Source: Ancistrus triradiatus (Eukaryota; Chordata; Actinopteri; Siluriformes; Loricariidae). From it: a DNA stretch of 64,000 nt. The notes beneath the pieces were generated by a model. The model had not been told where the DNA came from, made no database searches, and saw only the letters and a list, made by a program, of their open reading frames with translations. Below, in pieces: positions 52,676-63,045 of the stretch. Within the stretch, counting starts at the first letter, position 1, and every line of letters begins with the position of its first letter. Position numbers and translations under genes: made by a program. Location: positions 186,001-250,000 of the forward strand of contig JAJAGP010000879.1 of the NCBI GenBank assembly GCA_025084515.1, written 5' to 3'.

Positions 52676-52985
52676 CAGTACCAGTCAAATGGTTGGACAG
52701 ACCTTGGACTCCTTCAGTGTTTTTTTCTTTGTTTTTATTATTTTCTAGTTTAACATTAATATTAAAGACTATGAAGGGTCACACATGGAATTATGGAGTA
52801 AACAAAAATGTGTTCAACGAACTACAATATGTTTTATACTTCAGATCTTCAAAGTAGCCACCTTTTGCTTTGATGGCAGCTTGCACACTCTTATCATTCT
52901 CTCAATCAGCTTTAGAAGGTAATCACATGGAATGGGTTTCAATTAACAGGTGGGTCTACTAAATGACTAAATGAGAGCATTACTC
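52676..52985 (-). mobile_element. Tc1-like family G, terminal fragment
   Basis: Starts after TA (52674-52675) with CAGTACCAGTCAAATGGTTGG, an end typical of another fish Tc1-like group, and carries the C-terminal coding end in reverse (CCACCTTTTGCTTTGATGGC). Truncated after about 310 bp. Confidence 0.7.
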
Positions 52986-52989
52986 ATAC

Positions 52990-53560
52990 CCTTACAGGTT
53001 TCAGTACCATAAACATTTATTCTTCCATAGTTACATTAATTGCTTGGCATCATTTCATGTACGGACTGGAAGTGACGGTGTATCAGACTGGAGCTGAAAG
53101 TCTTTCAACAGTGCCATGTGATCTGATTCTAACTGAGTCATGTTTCAATTCAAAGGCAAAAATCTCATCAAATCCCATTTGAAAGCCTGACATCGGGAGC
53201 ACGGTTCGAGAGCGGCGCTGCAGGCGAACACATCCGCAGACTTTCATGTAGTAATAACATTCAGACTAGATGTGTGCAGTCTGAGCTGACCTCTGCAGGC
53301 ACAGATCGTTGCTGCTCCTCTACGTATTAGACATGGGAGACTGGGAGGTCTGTTCGGGGCAACAGAGTCACGTGTGAAAGCATAATGAAAGAAAAAAGAT
53401 GGAGGAAAGACTTTCTGAGACATGACTGGAAAAGAAAGGTTTGATGGTCAGTTTAATATTGAGAAAAGATGTTTTCTTAAGCAACCTTTAGGATTATACA
53501 ATAGAACCCCAAAACCAAGGAAACTGTGACTTTCACTTATTTCTATTCAACTTCATTTCA
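52990..53560. other. No recognised feature
   Basis: No supported gene. Around 53195-53240 the sequence is CpG-containing. Confidence 0.4.
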
Positions 53561-53561
53561 T

Positions 53562-54080
53562 TTGTCAATAAAACATCTGTTCCTGCATTTCAGGCCTGCA
53601 ACATATTCCAAAACAAGTTGTGACAGGGACAATTTAGGGCTAGTAATCAGGTAAAAAACTAAATAATGATGTGATTTCAAACAGGTGATGTCAAAAGTTG
53701 ATTGTAATCATGACTGGTACAAAAGCAGCATCCAGGAAAGGCTTTGAGGAGCAAAGATGGGCCTAAACTGAAGAGGGGTGATCTCCGATCCCTCAGATGG
53801 CACTGCATCAAGAACCGTCATTCATCAATAGATAGAACCACATGGACAAGACATGACTTTATCAAACCCTTATCAAGCTCTACAATACAGAGTTACATTC
53901 ACAAATGCTACTTAAAACTTTACTGTACAAAAAAGAAGCCTTATGTTATAACCATGTTCAGAAGAGGAGTCGACTTCTCTGGGCTCGGAGGCATCTGGGA
54001 TGGGCTATCACACAGTGGAACCGGGGATTGTGCTCAGACCAATCAGTGTAACAGATCTTTTTTTTTTTTGGAAGAAATGG
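53562..54080 (+). mobile_element. ISRm11-like element, 5' part
   Basis: Plus orientation: CATTTCAGGCCTGCAAC, CAATTTAGGGCTAGTAATC, CAAACAGGTGATGTCAAAAG, AGCAGCATCCAGGAAAGGC, then the transposase N-terminal half. The rest is missing; a T-rich tract ends it. Confidence 0.75.
53744..54076 (+). pseudogene. ISRm11-like transposase, N-terminal to central part
   Basis: The longest frame reads DLRSLRWHCIKNRHSSIDRT, then STIQSYIHKCYLKLYCTKKK and VDFSGLGGIWDGLSHSGTGD, the helix-turn-helix and linker parts of the transposase up to the region of the first catalytic residue, which appears altered (DGLSH). One frame stays open for 132 residues, better than the other copies, but the catalytic C-terminal half is absent. 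Confidence 0.72.
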
Positions 54081-54084
54081 TCTC

Positions 54085-54136
54085 ACTCATTCACTCACAC
54101 TGGGCCCCTTTAGAGACACCAACTTACCTAATGTCC
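54085..54136 (-). repeat. S2-type SINE scrap
   Basis: CACTCACACTGGGCCCCTTT then AGAGACACCAACTTACCTAA is a reverse fragment of the S2-type 3' half. Confidence 0.45.
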
Positions 54137-54139
54137 AAC

Positions 54140-54850
54140 TGAAGTACCTAAAGGAAACTCAAGTCAATGTTTGGTCTTTGCCTGTGTTGGATTCCATGGC
54201 TGTTAATCTTTATATTACGAACCTGTTAGCAGTAAGTGGGGTTAAAATAACAGTAATCAGTAATTAGAAGGGGCGTCTACACACTTTTGGTCCTATACTT
54301 TATTTACACTGTGCCCTAGAGCCTCACCATAAACTGCTACAGCAATATCAGGACCAAGCAATCCATCTAAATTCTCATCAGCCTTGAGGGTTTTTGAGAT
54401 CCATGCTCTAAACTAATGGCTCTTTCAGTAAGCGTAATGTTGAGTGTATTTCAGATCCATCCCCCTGATAAACAGAGGCACAAAATTAGAAGAGTTTTTA
54501 TAGGCAAATTCATTTTCAAACCCAAAGAATTGGTTTTGCTGAGTGCTCACACAAAGATTAGAAGCAAACTTCAAAAGCTAATATAGTACCTCCTGAGGAT
54601 ATAAAACATGTGGACTGGGGAAACTCTTCTCCCAGAATGGGGAAACAAGCTAAGATGAGAACGCTCTAACACTTAAAGGTTTTGGATTATTTTGGACATT
54701 TCATAAGGATGCTATTTTGTCTATATACAAAAAAATGCTTTATATGATCTGATTTCATATTGGCACAAGCTACCCACACATACAACACCCTAAAGGAAAA
54801 AATACATTTTAAAAAGGAAAATCTATTTACTTATTTTATATACATGCACT
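54140..54850. other. No recognised feature
   Basis: No supported gene or repeat. Confidence 0.45.
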
Positions 54851-54852
54851 CA

Positions 54853-55010
54853 CTATCCAGATTATTAAGTACACCTGCTCACTTTCTCATTAATGCAAAT
54901 ATTTAATCGGCCAATCACATGGCAGCAACACATTTATTCATGCAGATATGATCAAGGCGAGCTGCTGAAGTTCAAAACGAGCATCAGAATGAGCATTTAA
55001 GGTGATTTAA
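54853..55010 (+). mobile_element. Tc1-like family B, 5' fragment
   Basis: CAGATTATTAAGTACACCTGC, CGGCCAATCACATGGCAGC and GAGCTGCTGAAGTTCAAAAC. It is fused at about 55012 to a family A terminus. Confidence 0.72.
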
Positions 55011-55011
55011 T

Positions 55012-55376
55012 CTAATCTCACCTTCAAATTAACTACTAATCCTAGAGGTTCACATGCTTTTACTTACATTTACATTACATTTACAGCATTTAGCAGACGC
55101 CCTTATCCAGAGCGACTTACAGTTGATACATTATTACAATCCAAGCAATTGTGGGTTAAGGGCCTTGCTCAAGGACTCAACAGTGGCAGCCTGGCAGAGG
55201 TAGGATTTGAACTCTGGACCTTCTGGTCCATAGTCCAGGACCTTACCCACTAGGCTACCACAGTCCCGCAGGCTACCACTAATAAGTAATATTGGATCAT
55301 TTTCCTCAATAAATAAATGCCTAAGTATAATATTTTTGTCTCATTTGTTTAACTGGGTTCTCTTTATCTACTTTTA
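55012..55376 (-). mobile_element. Tc1 family A terminus interrupted by a SINE
   Basis: CTAATCTCACCTTCAAATTA to the ACTGGGTTCTCTTTATC region, with an S1 SINE at 55062-55268. A second family A terminus follows directly at 55377. Confidence 0.78.
55062..55268 (-). mobile_element. V-SINE-like SINE, family S1, inside a Tc1 terminus
   Basis: Full S1 layout in reverse, with a long TAAATG tail (TACATTTACATTACATTTAC) and GGACTGTGGTAGCCTAGTGG at the right. Family A sequence continues on both sides, slightly altered at the junctions. Confidence 0.88.
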
Positions 55377-55684
55377 TCAGATCCCTGTTCTTTAAATAAC
55401 ACAGGGTGCCCACTCACACCTGATTGTCATCCCATTGATTGAAAACACCTGACTCTAATTTCACCTTCAAAATAACTGCTAATCCTAGAAGTTCACATAC
55501 TTTTGCCACTCACTAATATGTAATATTGGATCGATTTCAAATAAATAAATGTACGAGTATAATTTGTTTAACTGGGTTCTCTATCTACTTTTAGGACTTG
55601 TGTGAGGAAAGTCTGATGATATTTTAGTTCATATCTATGTAGAGATCTAGAAAATTCCAAAGGGTTCACAAATTTTCATGCAGA
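55377..55684 (-). mobile_element. Tc1 family A, 5' terminal fragment
   Basis: GATCCCTGTTCTTTAAATAA to CAAAGGGTTCACAAATTTTC; the last TIR bases are degraded. It forms a direct duplicate of the fragment at 55012-55376. Confidence 0.78.
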
Positions 55685-55689
55685 GAGAT

Positions 55690-56970
55690 ACAAACAGCAA
55701 GGTACAGGTTTCCAAACACAGGAGTAAAGGCTTTTTGTACTCAATGAGAAAACACAATGACAGGGGGAGAAGATCAACGCTAAAGCTAAACAAGATGCTA
55801 ACAAAATGCTAACAGGAAGCTAAAAGCTAACTTGAAGAGAAATAAAATGAACCACAGGAGACACCAACGACCAGCGCAACAAGCCAGGATGCTGACTGTG
55901 AAAAGAGAGAAGGGTCAGAGGGAAAGCTTTCAGAACATATTAATTGTTAATCATTTGTTAAAATCTTCAAAAAGTGTCTGATTAATTTGCTACTGTATTT
56001 AAAGAATGGTCTAGAATTTGAACAAACATTTTAGAAACGCCTCCACGTCAGCTTCGGCCCCCATCGCACGCAGTGTTACACCCCCTCACGTCCAGTCCAG
56101 GGCTGCAGGGAATGCAACATGCATTAGAGGTCTGAATGCGAAAAAATGCGAGGGTAATAATAGAACCGGCTGAGGTCGTACGAGCTCAGCATGTGGGTTG
56201 TGTGTGTGTGTTTGTGAGAGAGGATGGAGAAATAGTTAAGCATGACAGAGAACACTAGACAGCTAGACAGGCCGTGAGAGAAAGGTGAGAAGGAAAAAAA
56301 GCAAAAGACTGATAAGCAGATGCTGGACAGAAATACGGCGTCGACGGAACAGAGATTCAATAAGTACAGAGATGAAACGGACATTCTAATGCAGAAGTGC
56401 AAGAGTGCCCCCTAAAGGCTGGCCCCGTATGTGCTGATCTGATTAGTCATGTATGCTGCAATGCCGACTCACCTACCGAGCATTAAAGAAGAACAGAGTG
56501 GAACTGAGAGCTGTTTGTTTAAGACCAGCATTGTGTTCTTACTGAAAAGGAGGATAAAGTCAGACTGTTTGTGCTGGTTCTGCACAACTACAAGTGAGCA
56601 CGAGGACACCGATGGTCTGCACCGATGGTCTCACTCTGTCGGTTTGTGTCCCGACAGGTCCTGATTTGTTCAAATTTGTCCTACCTAATGGACTATAGAG
56701 GTCAATATCTGCTTTATGGAACACAGTGATTTGGCAGGTGGGTGAAAGTTTGTCCTGAACCCAGGCTCTGTGGTAGCACCACACCGAATACAATGTGAAA
56801 GCATGAAATATTGGGATGTGATTTCTTCGCCTCAAACCTATACACACCGGACACAATGGTATTTTTTGGAATTTCATTGCCTGATTCAATTTTTTTTCCA
56901 TAGTGAGGAAAATGGCCAAAGCCGTTTTACTATAAACTTTAAACTATCTTACTTTATACTATTATTACTA
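55690..56970. other. No supported gene
   Basis: GCTAAC-rich sequence near 55785-55835 recalls LTR DNA at 31110, weakly. Frames at 56124-56402 and 56560-56919 (minus) have no domains. A TGTGTCCCGACAG acceptor-like site near 56660 lacks a recognised exon. Confidence 0.4.
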
Positions 56971-56974
56971 GACC

Positions 56975-57492
56975 ACTAGAGTCAAGTCAAAATCAAGACC
57001 AAGCCCAGGACACATCGGGACCGAGTCAAGGCCAACACTGGGACACAGAGTACAACACATCAAGTCCAAATCATGAAAAAGGCCGTGACACACTGAGTCT
57101 GACACATTGAGTCAGAGTCAAGAACAAGACTGGCACACACCGAGTCCGAGTCAAAATTGAGACCGGGACAAACTGAGTCAGAGTCAAGAAAAAGACCGTG
57201 TCACACCGAGTCCGACACATTGAGTCAGAGTCAAGACTAGGACCACGACACACCGAGTCCGACACATTGAGTTCGAGTCAAGAACAAGACTGGCACACAC
57301 CGAGTCCGAGTCAAGATTAAGACCGGGACAAACTGAGTCAGAGTCAAGACCAAGACCGTGTCACACCGAGTCCGACACATTGAGTCCGAGTCAATACAAA
57401 GATCGGCACACATTGAGACCAAGGCAAGACCAAGACTGGGACACACTGAAACCAACACATTGAGTCCGAGTCAAGAGCAAGACCGGGAGTGA
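56975..57492. repeat. GAGTCxGAGTCAAGA minisatellite with 160-bp higher-order period
   Basis: Subunits built on ACACCGAGTCCGA, GAGTCAGAGTCAAGA and AAGACTGGCAC recur. AGAACAAGACTGGCACACAC is at 57121 and again at 57281, and GACCGTGTCACACCG at 57194 and 57354, giving a 160-bp higher-order unit. Open frames on the minus strand follow from the repeat. Confidence 0.85.
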
Positions 57493-57559
57493 CTGACACC
57501 AAATTAAGATTCTTTTTCACCTTTCAAGAATAAAAAGGAAAACTTGACATTACTTTGTA

Positions 57560-57654
57560 ATTCACTTTACGTTTATTATATTATTATATATAATATAATA
57601 TAATATAATATAATTATAATTATTAATATTTAATATTATATTTAATCATATATT

Positions 57655-57705
<51 letters not shown>

Positions 57706-57712
57706 TATATAC

Positions 57713-57749
<37 letters not shown>

Positions 57750-57750
57750 G
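57560..57750. repeat. AT-rich tract, (TA)n and (CA)n microsatellite
   Basis: TAATA-type repeats (57575-57660), about 24 TA units (57657-57704) and about 19 CA units (57711-57749). Confidence 0.95.
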
Positions 57751-57754
57751 GCTA

Positions 57755-58630
57755 ACCTTGTTATTTTGAGTATGTCTGTTTCACTGTTCCATGGTGATTG
57801 TTGGCGAGAAGCAAGTTTGGCGATATTAATAATACTAAATACTATAAGGCAATGACAGTGACATTCATACCTGATGCTAACATAATGTGTTTTACTCAGT
57901 AAGGTGAGCTGCCAGCTGAAGAGAGAGCAGGAATGGCAAGCCTGTCAGTAGGATTAAAGTGACACCTACCGACTGGTCTGAAAACTTAACAGGGTCGAAT
58001 TTCATTGCTGGCAAGACATTTGTCACATTTTAAGCTTTGCGAGGGTGAGAGGCAAGGGTCAGCGGCTTTTTGAGGTAGAGTGCATGGAGGGAAATTCATC
58101 CTGCCATCACAGGTGACGAGAGATGAGGTTGGTAAGATAACGGGGGTTGAGATAACGAGGTTAGACTGTTTATAGCCTAAATTATGGCTATATTATAATC
58201 TTAGTCAAACTAAGCCAGTGTAACTTTTGGAAGCAAATGATGGTTATGATTCTGTTTCCCTTCTTATATCAAACTTAATCAGAATCACCACATGAAGTCA
58301 CCTGAATATAACCAACAACATCCATCCATTCATATTATTACATTTAAAAACATATAATATTAATTCCAGATTATTAGTAAAGCGAGTGGGTGAAAATGCA
58401 CACTTACAATCTTAATGTCAGATGTTTCAAAGTAAAATGTGTTCATTGATTGGATACGGAAGGAGAAGAGCAGCAACTTGTTTTTCCCTATTAGCTAATC
58501 AGAGTGCAGATTTTATTTAGCCATGTAGAGAAAGGACTGATTTATTCTGTTTTAATGGATTGTTGATTATTGAAAAAAGTTCAGTTTATAATTAACATTA
58601 CCTCAGACAGCCACATTGGACTTGGCTGGT
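57755..58630. other. No recognised feature
   Basis: No supported gene or repeat. Confidence 0.45.
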
Positions 58631-58732
58631 CTCGAAAACAATTTCTGAGTCCAGCTTACCCCAAGATCAAGACATGACTGAGTCCAAATGAGTTCAAGAT
58701 CGAGACCAGACCCAAGTATTACAACACTAATA
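58630..58732. repeat. GAGTCC/CAAGA-rich repeat end
   Basis: CTGAGTCCAGC, CAAGATCAAGACATGACTG and GAGACCAGACCCAAGTATTAC resemble the minisatellite units at 56975-57492; the two may be parts of one element, which is inference. Confidence 0.45.
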
Positions 58733-58734
58733 AC

Positions 58735-59120
58735 CAGCAAACCTGCTCACTACTTTTCATCGGTGGTCTTTGTTCAAATTCCTGTTACATGTATTTTGAA
58801 AGAACTCATATTTCTTGGCCAACAAGTCATCACCAAAAGTCAGTAGGAAGCTCTTCCCTCCCTCGGCGCAACCGTAAGAGAACAACTATTCTCCTACATG
58901 TACACTTTTTCAAGGGATCTGGGGGCGTGTCATTAAATATTCAAGAGATAAGTTGGTGGAAGGCTGCAAGTGCCGAGTCCTCGGGCTGTCTATTAGGCAA
59001 ACACAGCTCTGTGAATGACAGAGCCAATTAAGAAGGTTAGGATCTCTGACACTGAAAGACCCAATACGCTGCAGATTCGGCCCGGAAACCTTGGTCGGCT
59101 TCCAACAAGGACATATCAAT
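58735..59120. promoter_or_regulatory. Candidate non-coding conserved block (core 58910-59110)
   Basis: High-complexity, repeat-free sequence with CATTAAATATTCAAG, GAGCCAATTAAG and CAATATGCATGAG (octamer-like ATGCAT) motifs. No frame is convincing. Conservation is untested. Confidence 0.25.
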
Positions 59121-60530
59121 ATGCATGAGAGTCATAGTTAGTGGAAAGTGAGTCTGTAACTGGGTGCCTGGATGTGTGTAGTTTAGGGAGAGGGTTAAAA
59201 AAGCAAAGCATGCCATGTTACCCCCAGCATCATCTCTGCATCATAATTTATGGGTTTATATATGGGCATTTTGTGCATGTTGATGTGTATGGATTACATT
59301 GACATGAAAGCATGGTAGCTCCAGAAACACAAGCACACACAATGGAATATAAACATAAATAAACATACCTCACCGGCTGCACATAACCAAGAGGGAATGA
59401 GTCCAGTTGAAGAAACACTCATTTACAGAACAGGCAATGCAGTATCACCTTTTAACCATTAAGTAGGTAAATCTAGACTGGAGCTACTAGTAAAAAGACA
59501 GTGGTCACATGACCGGCGCTCAGCACTTTTAGTTATACGTAGGTGAAGCAGCACGGAGCTTGTAGTGTTAAGCAGAGAACTTTATCATTTCACTTCATGT
59601 CTCTGCTTGTGTGAGTGTCCTAAAAGTGTTAAAGGTAGTTAATGCAAAGTAAGTCAAAATTCATGGCACTATATTACATTTAAAAAAAATTAAACAAAAC
59701 ATGAAAGTATGACATAAATAATATTTATGGCAGTTAGAAGACAGATTTTTATTTCCTGTTATAATTGTTTGTTAAGACCTCGATCGATAAAGCAAACAGA
59801 CTTCGCTCACCTTTCTACTTCTTCATGTGCTCAGTAAATGTTCGATGGAGTTCAAGTCAGGTGAACATACCAGATACTAGTACATACTGAAATGTATGGG
59901 TTTTTTTTCAAAGATTCAACTTTTCACTCAAATTGTTATGCTGATTATATGATTTTTAATGAGAAATGTTGTATTACTTTAGAGAAAAAATGCAAAATAC
60001 AAGATGGTGACCTCAGACTTTTGGTCCCCATTTTATAATTAAGCACCAATACACTCAAGGTTTGTGCTATAACGTGAGGGTTGCAGCATGAACCGCGAGT
60101 GTATGATTGCGATTATACCACAGTTCCATTATCACCATGTTGTTTAGTTTTAAGATAGAGGACAGAAAAAAATTGTAATTTTTTCGTGAGGTAAAATAAC
60201 TCCATTCTATCGCTGTTAAAACATCATCACCAGACCTATGGCCTTCAGCCATGATAGTCGAGAAGCATCAATTCCCAATAACAGCTTATTATACAGAAAA
60301 TAAACACAAATATGTCTACTGACAACTTTTAAGTTTATTTACATTCAGCAAATAAAATGCATCTGATTTATAAAGTAGGTTATTATTAAGATACACTATT
60401 CTACCAACAGAAGCTAATCTGAGTGAGATCCTGGGTTAACGAAAGACTCTGAATCAGTTATAACTTCCGCTACTGATCACACGTGAACAAACATATGTGC
60501 TTCCCCTATTTTAAAACCCACCAGCCACCA
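59121..60530. other. No recognised feature
   Basis: No supported gene, RNA or repeat. Confidence 0.45.
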
Positions 60531-60531
60531 C

Positions 60532-60690
60532 TGATGGACCAGAAGGTTCATGGTTCAAGCTGAATCACTGCCCCGTCCAAGGACCTGCCATTGGACCCGC
60601 TGTTGCTTGGATGGCATGTTGTAAGATTGCATTAGTTGTAAGTCGTTCTGGACAAGCATGTCTGCTAAATGACTATTGACGTAAATGCTA
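60532..60690 (+). mobile_element. S1 SINE, old 5'-truncated copy
   Basis: GGACCAGAAGGTTCATGGTTCAA, CCAAGGACCTGCCATTGGA, GTAAGTCGTTCTGGACAAGC and TCTGCTAAATGACTATTGAC; diverged from the other S1 copies. Confidence 0.7.
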
Positions 60691-60691
60691 A

Positions 60692-61285
60692 AGAATTAAT
60701 TTAAGAATGTGGCCATTTGTATGCAGCTGCCAAGTCCAGAAGGTTGAGAAACGATATTGAGTTTATTTTGGCTCTCTTTAGAGTTCAGAGTTAATTGAAC
60801 ATGCTTTTGTGTAACAGTATACTCTTAATTGTCTATTGATTAGAAGTAAAACTGGAATACATTAACACTTAAAAAATGGACTTACTGTAAAACAGGGATC
60901 GATATCACAAACAATCGGTATTATCAGCTAACCGACAATAAAACTGTAATTAATATGGCTGTTTGTTTGGTTTTTAAATCAATCCCTAATCTGATGTTTC
61001 TATGAAATCGTGTGCTATGTTAGATATGATATTAGGCATCAGGAATATATCGGTTCTTCTAAACTAACACAGTTATGGACTGTATGTTTAATTAGTGTGT
61101 TGAAAGACATTTATTTATGTTCTTCCATTGTTTATTCACCCACTCTGCACAAACTACACCTGTAAAGTCTGCCATTCAGCAGCTGGCCAACAACTAGTCA
61201 TCTTTTTAAAAAAGACTGAGAAATAATTATATATGGACATCATACTATTACTAAAATAACAAATCTAAGAGTGGTGCAGCACTGC
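60692..61285. other. No recognised feature
   Basis: No supported gene or repeat. Confidence 0.45.
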
Positions 61286-61289
61286 ATAT

Positions 61290-62275
61290 CTTCCTTAGCT
61301 CTTTGCACCTTAATGTTCTTAAGCTTCCTACCTTGACTGAAAGTCCCTTCTCCTGCTTCCTTCTGATTTCTCTCCAAGTTCCTATGCACCGTCCATTCAA
61401 GCTTCTCCCCTTCATCCAATTTACTCCTTATTTTCTGAGTTCTCCAGACTATCCATGAGTATTTTCCTGAATTCCTTTCCAAACTTCCTAACTTCCCTAG
61501 TTTCGCACTGAGTTTTTGAGATGCTGTCTTCCTGAGTGTCTGACTTCATTCCATTCACCTTTTCCTTCTTTTTGTATTTCTTTATTGTTCTTTCCAGTTT
61601 TTTTCCTGGTTCCTTACTTCTATCTTCATACCTTCTTTTACCTTTCCAAGTTCTTTCTAATTTGAGTTCATTTTAATTTCCTTTCTGAGTTGTTTCCTTT
61701 TTAAGTTCCTTCTTTCCTTAGCTCATAAATTTTTTTTCTGAGTTTCTTCCTTCCTGATTTACTTCATTTTTTTCCTGCTTTCTTTCCTTTCTGAATTACT
61801 TCCATCTTTCCTCCCCAAGTTAATTCTTTCCTTTCTGAGTTCCTTTCTTTTTTCCTTCTTGAGCTCCCTCTTTCCTTTCTGAGTTCCTTCTGTCCTTCCC
61901 GAGCTTCTTATTTCCTTTGAGTTCCGTCTTTCTTTTCTTCCTGAGCCCCTTTTTTCATTTCTGAGTTCCTTTCTTCCTGAGTTCATTCTTTTCTTCCTTC
62001 TTTCCTTTCTGAGTTCCTTCCATATTTTATCCCCAAGTTCATTCTTTCCTTCCTGACTTCCACCCTTTTTGCCCTTTTGAATTCCTTCTTCTTGAATTTC
62101 CCACTTTCCTTTTTTCCTGAGTTCTGTCCTTCCAAAATTCCTTCTTTCCAAGCTCCTGTGCGTGTCCCAAGTTGTGTCCCTCAGATCCTTACTTCTATTC
62201 CAAATTTCTTAAATGTGTTCTTCTTGTTTTTCTTTCCTTCTTGTCTTTTTAAGGTTCATAGTTTTCACCCTTTTT
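61290..62275. repeat. Polypyrimidine tandem-repeat tract
   Basis: About 1 kb made of TTCCTTCTTTCCTTTCTGAG-like units with CTGAGTTCCTTC variants. The minus strand gives a lysine/arginine/glutamate-rich frame (61759-62151) that follows directly from AAGGAA repeats; no protein is inferred. The tract probably continues, after SINE insertions, at 62705-62880. Confidence 0.85.
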
Positions 62276-62705
62276 TGAGGTGGCACTGATGCAAGCAGTC
62301 ACCGCACAGCTCCAGAGATCCACGGTTCGATCCTGACCTTGAACTACACCTGTGTAAAGTTTGCATGTCCTCCCCATGTCGTGTTTTCTCCAAGTACTCT
62401 GGTTTCCTCCCACATTCCAAAGACATGCATTAGGTCAACTGGTCACTCTCTCCTGTTATGAATAATCATCAATGTTGATGGGACTGTGGTAGCCTAGTGG
62501 TTAAGGTACTGGACTTTGGCCAAGAAGGTCCAGGGTTCAAATCCCACCTCTGCCAAGCTGCCACTGTTGGGTCCTTGAGCAAGGCCCTTAACCCACATTT
62601 GCTTGGATTGTAAGACTGTACCAATTGTAAGTTGCTCTGGATAAGGGCGTCTGCTAAATGCTGTGAATGTAAATGTTGATGTGAGGTTAAATAAATAAAC
62701 AAGCA
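62276..62705 (+). mobile_element. S2 tRNA-SINE, split by an S1 SINE
   Basis: GCTCCAGAGATCCACGGTTC (B-box side), GTTTGCATGTCCTCCCCATG, GGTTTCCTCCCACATTCC, AGGTCAACTGGTCACTCTC, then the S1 insertion, then AGGTTAAATAAATAAACAAG tail at 62683-62705. Confidence 0.8.
62481..62671 (+). mobile_element. V-SINE-like SINE, family S1, with 10-bp target duplication
   Basis: Full S1 structure from GGACTGTGGTAGCCTAGTGG to CTGCTAAATGCTGTGAATG. AATGTTGATG is repeated on both sides (62471-62480, 62672-62681), the clearest SINE target duplication here. Confidence 0.95.
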
Positions 62706-62919
62706 AACCTTTTCCTTTCCCCTTCTTTATTTTATTTAATTCTTTGTGACTTACTTCTGAATTTGTTCCGAGCTCCATCCTTCCTTCTTTCTTGTACTGA
62801 GTTTGTCATTTATCATCTGAAAAGTGTCCGTTTTTGTTCCGTCCTTCTGAAGTTCTTTTGTGCTTCTTTCCAGCCAAGAAACTCTTTCTATTTATTATAT
62901 AAAAGGTATCATAATATGA

Positions 62920-63045
62920 CAAGGTGCTCAGGTGGCATAGCTACAATTAGCAAGCCCTTCACCCTGATTCAGCCTGAGCTGTGCCTTCTGGCAAGGTTGA
63001 AATCTGGAATCCGCAAAGTTGTAATTGGCCTGGGTACACAACTGT
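62920..63045 (+). mobile_element. Possible tRNA-SINE of a third type
   Basis: AAGGTGCTCAGGTGGCATAG with an A-box-like start, GAAATCTGGAATCC and GTAATTGGCCTGGGTAC fit a known fish SINE layout; diverged. Confidence 0.45.

Noticed and set aside
56660..56700. Splice acceptor and exon near 56660
   Set aside because: Acceptor-like bases only; no sustained frame with recognisable protein follows.
61759..62151. 130-residue basic protein rich in RKE
   Set aside because: Translation of AAGGAA-type repeats; no non-repetitive residues to support a gene.
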